From positions 65,881,501 through 65,945,500 of the forward strand of contig CM045733.1 in assembly GCA_024760905.1 (NCBI GenBank): 64,000 bases of DNA, read 5' to 3'. Made by a program: the position numbers and the translations under genes. Source of the stretch: Plotosus lineatus. Taxonomy: Eukaryota > Chordata > Actinopteri > Siluriformes > Plotosidae. Below are positions 13,235 to 25,814 of the stretch, piece by piece (within the stretch, counting starts at the first letter, position 1; each line of letters opens with the position of its first letter). The notes beneath the pieces were generated by a model. That model saw nothing but the letters and a program-made list of their open reading frames with translations. It made no database searches and was not told where the DNA came from.

Positions 13235-14660
13235 GATGTTTATAATGCTGAAATCTGTTTGGTCATGACATAAAAATGAAAGGAAAAGTTAGATTTTTCT
13301 ATCTCATCCTCAGCCTGTGTTTGGCCGACATCCTGAAAGGTCATGATTATTTATACACAACGTCTGGCCCATGCTTCCATTCTCTCATTATTAGTGCTGA
13401 GGTTACAATTCCACTTGCACTAACACAGTATAAAGGAGCAGTGAAAGAGGCACAAATATATACAACTATGGTGACATTTTCAACCAGACAATGACAACAA
13501 GGTCTCTAAACTCACAGAATGCATTCTCTTCATAGAAAGGTCTCCCAGCAGGCAGCTCTTCAGTGTATGACAGACATCAACCAGAAACGGTAAAGGCTAC
13601 ATATGGTTTTTGCAAGACATGAAAAGCCAGAACTGCATCTTTTTTCAACCCACCGCATAGATGTTGTCTTCCCTTTTCTGTATACATGAGCTCAAAGATG
13701 CCTATGATTGGCTAGTGTTGCTGTGACTGACGAGAAAGAAGGCATGCTAAGCTTCCTATCCAAGAGAGCTTGGAGATTTTTACGATGGTGTTGTCAGGAA
13801 AAATGTAAATTTTCCAAAATATTTGTTAATAAACTTATTACTCCATTCCATATTTTATTAGATTATTCAATTGATGAGTTTTAAAAAACATGATGTGTGG
13901 CATGAATATTTATGCGATACCTGATGTATTTTTCTGTATCAATTAAATGCAGGGTGTTTATTTTGCTCATGGCATCTCATTTAAAAGTGTGTTTGCACCC
14001 CAGACATATCTCATTGTCATCTTCTATCACTAACACAAGACCGATCTACCCTCGAGATATTTGTTCCAACATCAACCCCCCCCCAGCAACTCAGATATTC
14101 ATTATATCACAACTTAGCCAGAAACAAAACAAGCTAGATTTAAAGTCATATAACTGGCTCAAACTGGCTTTGCGTAAAAGCACAGAGACCCAGGGGGAGA
14201 GAAATGGGTGGAGCTGTACTGTCTCAGTTAACTGGGATATGAAAACCCTAATTATTTGCAGGATAGATGATCCATTGACGATCAAGCTGCATTGTCATTA
14301 CAATCAGTAATTTTTATCCCATGTACTTAATTTTTAATCTGCTAACACTACGCATTTAATAAAGAAATTAAACGTTATACTGGGTAAACTAGCAGAGCGT
14401 GTTTATAAATCAATGCCATTATCTTGACAATCTTTTGCTGCTGTGATCCAGTTCATGATATTTCAGTTTGTTAGAAAAAAAAAAGAAAACTGCATGGTCT
14501 CTCACTAAGCTAAATATTTTCCATTGCTCCAGCTGGCATTCATGTGAGTTAAAAGCATGAATTATAAGACAACATCATTAATTATTATTTGATTATCATT
14601 ATTTAAGTGGTTGCTGATTATTTAAAAAATAAAAAAAATAAAAGGTATGCTACTTTCATC
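13235..14660. other. No gene recognised
   Basis: Unique-looking AT-rich DNA. The 132-residue open frame at 13912-14310 shows no domain and no codon-like conservation that I can judge. Confidence 0.5.
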
Positions 14661-14665
14661 CGGAC

Positions 14666-14760
14666 AGTGGTGGCCTGGTGGTGAAGGTCTCCACAGGTTG
14701 TCACTGTCCCCCCCCCCCCCCCCCCCCGTCACTGTCACTGTCCCCCCCCACCCCACCCAC
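14666..14760 (+). mobile_element. SINE head A fragment with poly(C)
   Basis: 'gacagtggtggcctggtggtgaaggt' A-box region, shortened and running into a C-rich run (14709-14727) that expands the normal 'cactgtccccc' of the family. Confidence 0.6.
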
Positions 14761-15580
14761 CATATTAATACTGAATACAACTAAATTGAAAAATAAAACC
14801 AACAATTCGAGAGTATAATTCGACTCTGAATTTCTTTTAAATGACATTGTCATAACAAAGTTATTTATTAATAAGAAAAGTACTTCTTACCAGTAATGCA
14901 ACTTCTGGTGCTGCATGGTTCTGCTGATGGCTTTATAGTCTGGTTGATACTTGCTGAGGTTCAACTTCATGCAGGCGTTTAGGCTTCCATCTATTAAATG
15001 TGACCGCAGGTTGGTCTTGATGCTTTTTACATGTGAGAAGGACTGCTCGCGTGTGCATGTGGAGCCAAACATGGTCAATAGTCAGGAAGCGCGACCCAAG
15101 TTTTGGCAATCAGCTGGTCTCCGGGTTGAAGTATTTCCATGTCTGTCCACTTGTGTTTTGCTTACCAGCTGTGCTTGGCTTTGTGCAAATGAGCTGATCA
15201 AAAACAAGGGAAATTTACCTCTTTACCCAAAAACAACACTCGCAGTCTGTGGCTGCTGTTATAATCAAATAAAATTACAATTTCAAGGTATCGGACCCGC
15301 CCCCACTTACTGGCATACAGAAAGGATTGGCTCTCAGCTCCGTGCCACAGCGACAAGCAGCATTGAAAATAGACGTATAGATTTAAATGCGTGAAATTCA
15401 TTCATCTGTTTTTGATTTGTTTGATGGGTTTTTTTGTATTTTAATTTAAATCACAGTGAAAATTTGCATTCGTTATTCTGTTAAGAGAGTCCACCTGATT
15501 TATCTGAGCGCCAGATACAGTCATCAAAAGAGCCACATCTGGCTCGTGAGCCATAGGTTCCCGACCTCTGCTCGAAAAGA
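14761..15580. other. No gene recognised
   Basis: The 147-residue open frame at 14951-15394 has no recognised domain. I see no repeat termini. Confidence 0.45.
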
Positions 15581-15584
15581 ACCA

Positions 15585-15755
15585 TTGCTGACTTTTGACA
15601 AGACTAGTCGCATAGCCGTCAGTGCGTTTCCTCACTGCGATGACCTGGTGAGCTGTCCAGGGTGTACTCTGCCCTCGCTCAGAGTCAGCTGCAATGGGCA
15701 CCAGCTTCCCCGTGACCCTAATTAGGATTAAGCGGTTACAGAAAATGAACAATGA
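15585..15755 (+). mobile_element. SINE head A body with tail a, 5'-truncated
   Basis: Starts in 'aaaagaaccattgctgactt', continues through 'gagctgtccagggtgtactc' and ends in 'aggattaagcggttacagaa'. Head missing. Confidence 0.75.
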
Positions 15756-15769
15756 CATGAACTTTCCGT

Positions 15770-15985
15770 CATATCCTTTGACCGGACCACATCTCAACTG
15801 ACTTCGGATGAAGAGAGGGTACACCCTGAACAGCATGCCATCAAATAGCAGGACCAATACACAAACCCAACTATTAACATTTGCGTTCACCCATAGGGTA
15901 ATTTGGGATGCCCATTAAGCCTAATATGCATGTCTTTGGACTATGCGAGGAAACCAGAGCACCTGGAGGTAACCCATACAAGAAC
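15770..15985 (-). mobile_element. SINE C body with tail a fragment
   Basis: Degenerate: 'cggatgaagagagggtacac' tail part, then 'gggatgcccattaagcctaa' and 'tgcatgtctttggactatgc' of the C body. Confidence 0.55.
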
Positions 15986-16464
15986 AGAGTAAATATGCAA
16001 GCCTTTCAAATAAATATCTTCGGCTGCACCTTGCTCATATTCAGGAACTTTTTGTTCTAAGATGAGCGCGCTACTCAGTATGTCACCATGCCATTTGTTG
16101 GTTTTCATTTGTGTGCTGGCTAGAGATCCAGATTTTTTTCAGTCGAACTTTGTATATTGATAGTCCAAGTAACCTTTGAGCAAGCGCAGCAAACAAAACC
16201 AACAGCCGCACACTGTTTAAAACATGTCGGCAGTGGGAAAAAAAGAGGTTTTCTGTAAAGGGAACTCCTGGTTTGAAAGCTGAAACGATACAAACACAAA
16301 GCGAGCAATGTTTACAGACGAATATGTGATGTCAGCAGTAACATATCATAATCATTCTGATCAGAGATTGATAACAGCACAGTTCTCTGCCAGATATCTG
16401 GATGCAATATCTAAGTTTGGAGATGAATGTAAATATCATGTCTCTGCCCGAAGCTTGATTGATT

Positions 16465-16555
16465 CACTCATTCATTTTCTGAACCGCGGGGAGGCTGGCA
16501 TCCATCTCAGCTGACTTTGGGCAAGGGCAGAGTGCACCCTGTACAGCTGGAAGAC
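16465..16555 (-). mobile_element. SINE tail a fragment
   Basis: 'ttcattttctgaaccgcggg' through 'gggcagagtgcaccctgtac'. Tail only. Confidence 0.7.
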
Positions 16556-17084
16556 TTGATTTGTGAGTAAATAAAAGTATTGCAAAAAAGAAATCGACAA
16601 AAGTAAAAGTATTGTGTTGGGACAGGGCTCACGGACACACTACTTTTGACTTCTTTTATGAAGTTAATATGAAAATGCAGTGTTTTTGTTTTGAGCAAAG
16701 ATAAATGCGCTGGTCGAGGTTACATTTGACCCACTTTTCGGTTAGAAGAACAGCTCATCAGTATACCAAATATAATATGGAATGTTTTATACTGTGAAAA
16801 AACCTCACTGGGACGTGAGGGACAACAGCGGCATTTGGACACCAGCATCTGTTTACTGATATAGTTTATCTCTTCACTGTTTATAGTTCACACGTTTATT
16901 TGCAGTACTGCAGTCTCGGTCACCATTTCATCAGTAGATTTTTCTATCAGGCTTACATTCGCCTGATGTCCAACATCTGTAATTGTAAATGACATAAAAG
17001 TGACACATGTAGGCATTAGAAATTCCCAAGGCATTTACCCAATGTATGTGCCGCTCACTCATATGCTCAATGAGGAATTTAATT
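16556..17084. other. No gene or repeat recognised
   Basis: Unique-looking sequence between two SINE pieces. Confidence 0.5.
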
Positions 17085-17395
17085 CATTCATTAATTTTCT
17101 AAGCCTCTAAATCCTAATTAGGGTCGTGGGAAGGCTGTCGCCCATCTCGGCAAACTCTGAACAAGGGCAAAGTACACTCTGGACAACTCACCAGGCCATC
17201 GTAGGGCACAAGCATGCTGACGGTTTTGCAGCTACTGATGATGAAAGTCAACAATGGTTCTTTTACATATGTCTCTCACCATAGACTGTGATAGACATGA
17301 CCTGCCTTGGATAACCCAATTAACTTCACTGGGAGGACAGCAGTGACAACCTTTTGATAGTGAGTCTTGAACCAAAAACCTTGGAAGAGGAATTT
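17085..17395 (-). mobile_element. SINE, head A with tail a
   Basis: (ATTC) end, tail a with 'cctaattagggtcgtgggaa', A body ('caatggttcttttacatatg'), and remains of the head ending near 17395. Nearly full length, diverged. Confidence 0.8.
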
Positions 17396-17837
17396 GATGC
17401 CTTGAAAAAAAAAAAATCATGCGTCACTGGGGTCATCATTTGACTCTGATTCACAGCAAAACCTGGATAAAATTGATTTATTGATTCTTTCTTTACCATC
17501 CGCCTTTTTCTGTGACGTCTATTGTTCATAGTTGCCTGTCGTATTGATAGCTTCAGTTACATAACAGGCTTAAAAGTTAATTTTTGTGTATGTACAAGAG
17601 AAAGTTGCACATTGTACATGTCGAGTGTTCAAAAAATAGATATCTATTTAATGTGAAATGCAATCAGAGTAAGGAGGAGCTCACCTACTGGCTAGTGAAG
17701 TGATTTGAAAAGTGAAGTAGTGAGGCAAGTTGGCAACATTTAGATCATTTGCATTGTTCTACTGTCATCTGAAAACATGATTCAGCAATATCAGCTCCAC
17801 TTCACTTTTGGCATATATATTATGTATATACATATAA
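17396..17837. other. No gene or repeat recognised
   Basis: Unique-looking sequence. Confidence 0.45.
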
Positions 17838-18690
17838 TACCGTATTTGACGTAATAAGCGCCCAGCTCAAAAAAGCCCCCCACACACACACACACAATAT
17901 TTTTGATCTTAGGTCTACTAACCGCCCATGTGTAATGGGAGCAAAATGGTAGATCAAACTTACCAATTTTATTAGTTCAGGCTCTGTAACGGTAAAATGA
18001 GGCGTTCACTGTCTGTAATACTGAGTTTACATGGTATTTCAAGACCCCTGCCACTGGGGAATGTCTATAATGATCAACAGTAACAACACATTTGATCATT
18101 ACGCTGTACTTTAAAAAACAGGAAAATATTTTGCTGTGTTCTCTTGGTAAATGCCCAACAACCAATGAACCATTAGAAACTGCGACGGCAAAACTATGGG
18201 GTGCTCTAAATGAATGGAGCGATGGGCCAAATATGGACCTATCAGAAAGTGATGACTAGTATTTTTCACCCGATTCTCCTGCTCACCAACTTCATAAAAT
18301 GAAAGATGTTCTTAGACATATGCTTTTGTTTATGTTAGTGTTGATTGGTTCAATGTGCTGTGTGCTAAAGTTGACATTCGTGTTGATTGGCTCGATTTTA
18401 CTGCCGGGAAAAATATTTAAAGGAACAGCACCGGGAGGGAAAAGTAAGCGGACTTTTATTAAAACTTTATGCTGTTTCTGTTTATTTTCAGCTTTCATGT
18501 AATAGTTTGTAGTTTGTAGTTTGGTTGATACCACAAAATGAATAACACAAATACCAGTAAAATTTTCTTATTGTTCTGTTATTATTCATGTTTTCTACCT
18601 CAATGGTAATAAGCACTTACTGTCCCACTCCGCTGGTAACATCTTAATAAGCGCCCACCCACTCCAATTTTTAAAGCACCCTGTATATTG
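17838..18690. mobile_element. Unclassified non-autonomous DNA element
   Basis: The left part reads 'taccgtatttgacgtaataa' then 'gcgccca'; the right part at about 18640-18660 repeats 'taataagcgcccaccc' in direct orientation. Such 'aataagcgcc' ends occur in a class of DNA repeats in animals. No transposase visible. Positions 18505-18550 share about 40 bases with 21236-21280. Confidence 0.4.
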
Positions 18691-18782
18691 GTCTCATTTC
18701 ATTAGGCTCTGCACGCTGGAACATCTGATAACGAAATATTTGTATTCTAAGATTTTTTTAACTTGGGCTTATTATAACACAT

Positions 18783-19091
18783 GGGGCCAGTGGCATAGCG
18801 GTTAAGGTGCTGCATTCATGATCGGGAGGTTGTGTGTTCAAATCCCAGTTACACTCCCATTGTGCTAAGACCCCTGGATACGGTCTCAACCACAAGTGTA
18901 CCTCTGTTCACCCAGCAGAATATATGGGTACCAGTATATACTGGGAAGGTAACCTGCAATTGACTAGCGTCCCATCCAGGAGGAGTTGAACTCCTAGTCG
19001 CATCATGCTACCGAAACCGGGGATAAGCACCGGCCTGAGGAGCCATTGGGCTCGGGTGTAAAAAGCCCAAGAAACTTTACTGTTTACTTTT
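18783..19091 (+). mobile_element. tRNA-derived SINE, head B, full length
   Basis: Head with 'catagcggttaaggtgctgc' and B-box-like 'gttcaaatccc', the common body, and a 3' end in 'aagaaactttactg'. Bracketed by a perfect 14-bp repeat, ttattataacacat, at 18769-18782 and 19092-19105. Confidence 0.88.
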
Positions 19092-19105
19092 TTATTATAA
19101 CACAT

Positions 19106-19655
19106 CTGAGGCAGGGAAAATAAAACCGTGGAAGTGTACTTTGAGAAGGAAGCACTGTCTGAGACCCAACCCTTCCCCTTCCTGCTGTAAGGCACAATCA
19201 GAAGACATGGTGCACTTACATGAAACAGTCCATTAACAGGACATACTGTTTAAAATTGAAGATGTAGGAATACATGTTCATACACAATCCTTTAAACACA
19301 AAGGTCAAATATTTTGAAGACAAATTTGCCATATGGAATCAATCACAATATCGCTCATTTCAATCCTGTCTCTTTTTCTTGGTAGTTGTCCCTTATCTGA
19401 TATATAATACATATTGGGGATGAATAAGGCGCCAACTTGAAATGACTATACTGTATTTGTGTATATGGGATCTCTTACTTCTCAAAACTTTACCACTCCT
19501 TAACATTAGAGCACAACAAAAGTATTAAAGACTCTCAGTCACAGGTTTTGCATGCTGCTCTGTATGCAAATTGGTCTGCAGTTTGACTTACTTGACATGA
19601 GGACAACATTCAGGAAAATTCTTTTGTACGAATTTGTATTCAATCCCCAGACACA
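19106..19655. other. No gene; contains a short unclassified repeat
   Basis: Positions 19130-19200 share 'acccttccccttcctgc' and the preceding 'agcac' context with 27165-27250. Otherwise unique-looking. Confidence 0.45.
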
Positions 19656-21329
19656 TACACTGCCCTCCATAATTATTGGCACTTCTGGTAAAGATGTATT
19701 TACAAGCCTTAAAATAAATTCCATTTTATTACAGAAGCTACTTTCACACTTTCTGTCGGGTCAGGTTTTGCCCTGTTCCTGGTTACATGTAAGGCAGTAC
19801 AACCTGTTGTATGGTCGAGTGGTCGGCGACTAAACCGGCTCCCCCACCAGGTTCCAAATTTGGTGAGGAGGGTGGCTAGCAACCCAGTAGGAATAAAAAC
19901 AAGACCTATCAAATGGCGGATGAACTCTTTAGAGTCAATGGCCAACTGGCTAGAGATGGTGTCTCAATAAAAACACCCCGCAGAAAGAACTTTGGGCCTC
20001 TACTGCGGATTTTTTGCCCTTCATATACAGCCATAACAAGAAGAACAAACACTAATGGTTGTAGACCCATTGTGCTCACTCAGGGTCTGAAGAATCACAA
20101 AGAGAAGGATGTTATGGCTGCCGCCTACACCAGAACTCTGGCACAGCACACAGATTAATTGATTGGCTCTCACACTGAAAATTGTAGAAAACTGTGACCT
20201 TCAACTCAAGTGAATTTCAAGGGAAAAAAAAAATCCATGAATAAGAAATAATTATTTTTCATAAAATCACCCGATCCACAATTATTGGCACAGCGAACAA
20301 TTCCGAGGAAATAAATGTAATTGAAGTATTGTCTTTCCTAGAGTAGTTTACAAAGTTGATCAGAGTATCTGGGAACATTCAATTAATAATTCATTACTTC
20401 CTGTTTTCCTGAGGTATAAATATGATGTGATACAGAGGCCATTCCTCTCATCCACTCTTCAACATTGGGAAGACAAAGGAAAACACCATTCAAGTAAAGC
20501 AGATGTGGGTTGACCGTCACAAGTCAGGCAATGGCTACAAAAAATAAAATCAGCCCTCGCCTGCACCTGCCCATATCTACTGTCAGATGAATCTTTATGA
20601 AGTTTAAAACAACTGGAACAGCCTGGACAATAATGCAAAGGTATTTTGCCCCCACACACAGTGAGAAGGATGGTAAGAGAAATTTAAGGTTCTCCAAAGT
20701 TGACTGTTAAAGAATCACAACAGATGGGAGCATCTTGGGTTCACAATGTCTCCAAAACAACCACGAGGTGCAATCTACATCTCAATAAGCTGTTTAAGAG
20801 GCATGCAGGGAAAAAAAAAACTTTTCTCATTCAGAACCATAAACACAAATGTCTGGAGTTCGCCAAGTGGTACTGGGGCTTCAAATGGGACTGTGAGCTT
20901 TGGTCAGATCATGCCAAGATAAGAGTTTTGTAGTGCTACAAACACTCTAAGTGGGTCCGGTGGAACACAAAAGATGAGTATGCACAAAAGCACCTCATGC
21001 CGAGTTTAAAACTAAACTAAAAGGAACAGTGGTAAACAAATCTGAAAGAAGACGCAAGCTTATTTTTCCACCGCACACAGTGAGGATGATGATAGGAGAA
21101 ATGAAAAGTTCTCCATAACTCACTGTTAAAGAATCGCAAGAAATGGTTTCATTTTTGGGCCATCTCAGTCTCTAGACTGCAACCACATTAAACACTTGTG
21201 GTGTGAGCTGAAGAGAAGAGTACAGAGGAGAAGTAGTTTGGTTGATACTATAAAATGAATAACACAAACACCAGAAGTATTTGTCACTTCTATATAGATA
21301 ATAAATTAACAGCAGGATTAAACCCAAAG

Positions 21330-21386
21330 AAGGAAAAAGAAAGGAGAGACAAAAAGAAAGGAGAGACAAAAAGAAAGGAGAGACAA
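21330..21386. repeat. Short tandem repeat, 18-base unit
   Basis: Three units of 'aaagaaaggagagacaaa' inside the Tc1 element. Confidence 0.85.
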
Positions 21387-21677
21387 GCCCATGAAATACC
21401 TTTTAAAGGAAAATAAAGAACAACATTGAGGGAGAGAATGGAAAGGAAAAGAGTGTTGTGTGGGGAGGAAAATGGTAAAAGAGCACTTTGTGTTTTGATG
21501 AAGGTAGTTCTCTCGTATGCACAACTGGTTAACTTAGTTAGTTAACTTAGGTAACTGGTTGACTTAGAGAGATTGTGCAAATTGTCTGAGATTCTTCTTT
21601 CAGCATTCTCACATCTTGTGAAACATTCCAGGAGACGATTAGGTGCTGTTGTGTTTCTAAAAGTGGGTTGTACAAAG

Positions 21678-22604
21678 TACAGTGGTACCCCACTTTATGA
21701 AAGTCTCACCAAATGAAAAATTCAGGTTACGAAACGCATTTTCCTAAAATTTTTGTCTCTGGATACGAAACAAGTTCATGTTACGAAAGCGCCATCTTAA
21801 AAATTCAAATACGCCATTCAAACATTCAAACAATGCGCTAGTTGCTTTCCCATTGGTTGTGTCCCAACACCCCTCCCCGCTGGCCTCCCATTGGTTAAGA
21901 AGGAGCTGAATCTCCATAATACAGTACTGTACCCATAATGCTTTTTGTATGCCTTCGACCCATTGTTGGATTGTTGTATTGTTGATTTGTGAGTTTCATA
22001 AGTTTTTTTGAGTGTGCTTATTGCAACGTTATTTTTCTTTATTAATCATGAGCCCCAAGAAAGTGATTCCCGGTGAGACTGAAAAGAAGAAACGGGTTCC
22101 GTTATCAATAAAAGTAAAACAGGAGATGGTAAAAAATATGAAAGTGGGATTCGGTTGAGTGAAATCGCAAAGCAGTATGGCCGAAACCCCTCTACAATCG
22201 GGACAATATTGAAGCAGAAGGAGGCCTTAAAAACGGAGATGCAGTGATCGAGGCGATTATTTCGGAAAAGGCAACCACCATATTTAAGGACCTTGTGAAG
22301 GAGGGTGGAGGTGGGGGTGAGAATTCTTCAGACCAGAAATTACCAGACTTTAAAGGGTCACATGGGTGGTTCGAGATATTTAAAAAAAAGTAAATAATTT
22401 TATTTTACTTTTAACACATATTTCATACATATTTCATACAAAATTGGTGTACTTTTATACTTTTTAAAGGGCTTAGGGGTAGTATTAGGAGCCTTGGAAC
22501 GAATCACGTGTTTTACATGTAAAATATGGTTCAACTTATGAAAAATGAAGGTTATGAAAAAGGCACTGGAACGGTTTGATTTTGTAAAGTGAGGTACCAC
22601 TGTA
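21678..22604 (+). mobile_element. Tigger (pogo) element, family 1, DNA-binding domain only
   Basis: TIRs 'cagtggtaccccactttatg' at 21680 and 'gtgaggtaccactg' ending at 22602, with TA on both sides. The plus strand encodes, with one early frameshift and an internal deletion, a Tigger N-terminus: start at 22048 (MSPKKVIPGETEKKKRVPLS), first HTH (RLSEIAKQYGRNPSTIGTIL), then AIISEKATTIFKDL and GSHGWFEIFKKK with a stop at 22391. The DDE domain is absent. Confidence 0.85.
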
Positions 22605-22831
22605 TTAACATCGGGGGTGCTCATAATTGTGGCACACATGATTTGATGTAAAATAATTATTTCTTAATGTGGGAATTTTTTAACCCACTGAATAAACACA
22701 CTTGAATTAAAGGTTGGATTTTCTTCTTTTTTCCCCCACTGTGGTTCTGTATTATTTAGAAAAACTGAATTGATGAGAAGCTGAAGAACACATCTTAACC
22801 TGGGGTGCCAATAAATATGGAGGGCAGTGTA

Positions 22832-23309
22832 TTCATAAACCAAGAAAGAAATATGCAACTGCATGTGCTGTAGCCAAGTAGCCCCTGTAGCCTTACTGTA
22901 ACAACAGTTTAAATGACGTTCATCCAGGATACCATCCACAGACACTGACAGTATCTGCCCTCTTAAGGTGTGAGTCCACATAACATCTTTTAATCATTCA
23001 GAAAATCTCAAGCAAGGTTATGGGGAGTAATTCATCCTAGTGATCAATGCTTGTTGTATCTTAGGCTTGTTTCTTTGACAACAGTATTGTGACAACATCG
23101 CTACCACTTCATGAGTGGTTGCCTAAAAATAGTAACAGTGACGAAATTGGGGCATTTGTGAAAAGTAATTTGTGAAAAAATTTCAAGCGGGGATGCTCAA
23201 AAGAAGAAAAAAAAAGACCGAAAGCATACACTCTCCTTGTTTGAAACAATTAAAAAATAACCCTATACCCTACTAGAACCCTACTCATAGTGTTGGGGTT
23301 GAGTGTGGT
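22832..23309. other. No gene recognised
   Basis: Unique-looking AT-rich sequence. Confidence 0.45.
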
Positions 23310-23475
23310 CAGTGGTGTGCCATCAGAGCCAGCAAAGCCTTTGCTGGCCTCAACGCCATCAGAATCACAGACCTGCTTTTCCAACTTAAATTCTCGTGTT
23401 TGTTCCATTAAATTGTATTAATTAATTCCCAACAGTCTATTCTCTTCATTTTGTGGCATGTCTCCTGGTTGCACT
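23310..23475 (+). mobile_element. hAT-like element, probable left end
   Basis: Begins 'cagtggtgtgccatcagagc' and contains 'agcaaagcctttgctgg', similar to hAT termini I associate with fish genomes. The matching right end is not identified; 25815-26240 may be its continuation beyond two later insertions. Confidence 0.35.
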
Positions 23476-23479
23476 GCTT

Positions 23480-24890
23480 CCAGTACAAATACGGGTGTGT
23501 ATAAAAATGTGACTTAAGCTCAAAGTCCCGATAATAGCTTTTATTTCCACACACAAATGCATTGGGAACATGACACATTCTATTTCAAGTGAAAACATGA
23601 AGAAAAAGATCAAATGTGTCATTCCTTCAAAGAAATTTAAGAAAAGTGAATATTGGACTGTTCAAAAAAAATAGCCGTGTCTGCTTTCTTCTTTACGACC
23701 CCAAACGTTCACTGTATAAAATGAAAAAATGGGTGAATATTTTGTTTTCCTCTGAATCACTGAACGAATATTTATTTGTATAAACACAGTTTCTGTGATC
23801 TGCTGCACATATGTGTTGTGGAGTCAACCAGGTTCTGGCACCTGTGAGCAAGTGTTCCAGCCCAGGATGATTTTCTCATTCCACCGTTCTCAGAAAATGC
23901 ATTTTTGATGTCACCCCGTAACTTATCTATTGGATTGAGGTCTGTGGATTGGCCTGGCATTTCCTCTTCAGCATAAGGAAACACGACCTCTTCAAGAATT
24001 CTGATACATTCAAAGTGATCTATGCTCCCTGGGATGTGATAAATAGTCCCGGCACTATATAGTATGAGAAACATCCCCATTTCATGATGCTTATGCCACC
24101 AGACTTCACTGTCTTCACCATGTACGGTGGCTTGAATTCTCTGTTTGGGGATCGTCTCGACCCAAAAAGAACAATCTTACTTTCATCAGTCCACAAAATG
24201 TTGTGTGTTCTTTGGCAAATTGTAACCTCTTCAGCACACCTTTTTTTTCAACAGTGGGACTTTCCGGGAGCTTCTTGCCAGTAGCTCGGCTTCACAGAGG
24301 CGTCCTCTTATTGTAACAGGACTAACAGGTAACTTTAGACCTTTGATCTTCCTGGAGCTGATTGCTGGCTGAGTTCTTGCTATTTTGGCTCTTCCCCATC
24401 CATTTAAATGGTAGTTTTTCATTTTCTTCCATGTCCTTCAGGTTTTGGTTGCCATTTTAATGCATTTGAGTTCATTCTAGCTGAGAAGCCTATAATTTTC
24501 TGCACTTCTTTATATACTTTCCTCTCTCCAATCAACTTCTTAATCGAGGTAGGCTGTTCTTCTGAATAATGTCTGGAACGACCCATTTTCCTCAGAATTT
24601 CAGAGAGAAATGCTCTTGATTCTAGAACCAACGGGTTAGATTTTCTGCCTTCCTTCCATAAAAAAGGACAATAATTGTCTCCTGTTTTTCAAAGAATGAA
24701 TGACATCACTAATTGAACTCCACACTGCTATTATTTTGAACACAAACCTTTAATTAGTGATTCGGTTATGCAGAATCAGCAGCATGCAGGTCAGGACTGT
24801 TGGTTCTGTTGGATTCTATTACTCTACTACACCTGATAGTAAATTGTTTGCCATGTAGAAATATAATTTCCACCAAAAACAGTGATTGAT
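23480..24890 (-). mobile_element. Tc1-type transposon, different family, dead
   Basis: The minus strand reads from about 24585: MGRSRHYSEEQPTSIKKLIG (HTH), ALKWQPKPEGHGRK, ARTQPAISSRKIKGL, ARSSRKVPLLKK, then FVLFGSRR-like and GMFLILYSAGTIYHIPGSID, EEEMPGQSTDLNPIDKLRGD (acidic residue before the PN motif, about 23930), and a C-terminus near 23772. Frameshifts break it into several frames and the QQDNDPKH stretch is deleted. The exact termini are not obvious. Confidence 0.85.
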
Positions 24891-24942
24891 CAAGTTTGTG
24901 ATGTCTCACTACAATTATTTCATATACAACTGTATGTGGTGG

Positions 24943-24949
<7 letters not shown>

Positions 24950-25008
<59 letters not shown>
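24950..25008. repeat. (TA)n microsatellite
   Basis: TA run touching the left end of a Tigger copy. Confidence 0.95.
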
Positions 25009-25013
<5 letters not shown>

Positions 25014-25453
25014 GAACCTCAACTTATGAAAGCCCCAACAAATGAAAAATCCAGGTTACGAAAAACATTTTCCTAAAATTTTTGTCTCTGGATTCGAAAC
25101 AAGTTCACGTTACGAAAGCACCATCTCAAAAATTCAAACAATGCACGAGTTGTTCTCCCATTGACTACATTTCCCAACATCCCACCCCACTGGCCTCCCA
25201 TTGGCTATCTCCCAACATCCTGCCCCGCTGGCCTCCCATTGGCTATGGGGGATGATGCGGCTCCCTCCCATTGGCGAAAAGGAGCACCATAAGCACATAA
25301 TGCTTTTCGTGTAAAGGACAGAGTTACTGTTGTTTCATGAGTTTTTCGAGTGTGCTCATTGCAACTTTATCTTTTGGCTCAGGCTTTTAACCTTGAATAA
25401 ACATTTGTAAGATTACAGCTGTGCTAAGAAGACATGGTCAACACAGGTGTGCT

Positions 25454-25532
<79 letters not shown>

Positions 25533-25809
25533 TGTGATTCCCAGTGCAAGTGAAAAGAAGAAGCGGACTCGTGGTATGCGGTTGAGTGATATTGCAAAGG
25601 AATATGGCCAAACCCGTCTACCATCGGTGCGATATTGAAGCAGAAGGAGACCTTAAAAGGTATACTTTTATAATTTTTAAATGGTTTAGGGGTAGTTTTG
25701 GGGGCCTTGGAATGAATCACAAGTTTTACATGTAAAATGCTGTTCAAAAAAATCCCGGTTATGAAACCACTTTCGGAACGGATTAATTTCGTAAGGTGAG
25801 GTACCACTG
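25009..25809 (+). mobile_element. Tigger element, family 1, with internal (CA)n
   Basis: Left end 'agtggaacctcaacttatga', right end 'gtaaggtgaggtaccactg'. Retains the first HTH, MRLSDIAKEYGQTRLPSV, around 25577-25635. A (CA)n tract at 25467-25531 lies upstream of it, at the same place as in the copy at 54.7 kb. No catalytic domain. Confidence 0.8.
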
Positions 25810-25814
25810 TATAT

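Larger units (their letters stand above)
19656..22831 (+). mobile_element. Tc1-type transposon with nested Tigger
   Basis: TIRs 'cactgccctccataattatt' from 19658 and 'ataaatatggagggcagtg' ending at 22829, each flanked by TA. Transposase remnants run from about 20509 to 21240: DRHKSGNGYK-like HTH, then SKTTTRCNLHLNKLFKRHAG, FAKWYWGFKWDCELWSD (catalytic D) and KHLMP. The frame is broken, and the part after the first catalytic residue is mostly lost. A 927-bp Tigger copy is inserted at 21678-22604. Sequence at about 19835-20155, with an open frame including FRVNGQLARDGVSIKTPRRK, does not look like Tc1 and may be another insertion. Confidence 0.85.

Noticed and set aside
13912..15394. Open frames of 132 and 147 codons as small genes
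   Set aside because: No recognisable motif, no promoter or splice context; such lengths occur by chance in DNA of this size.
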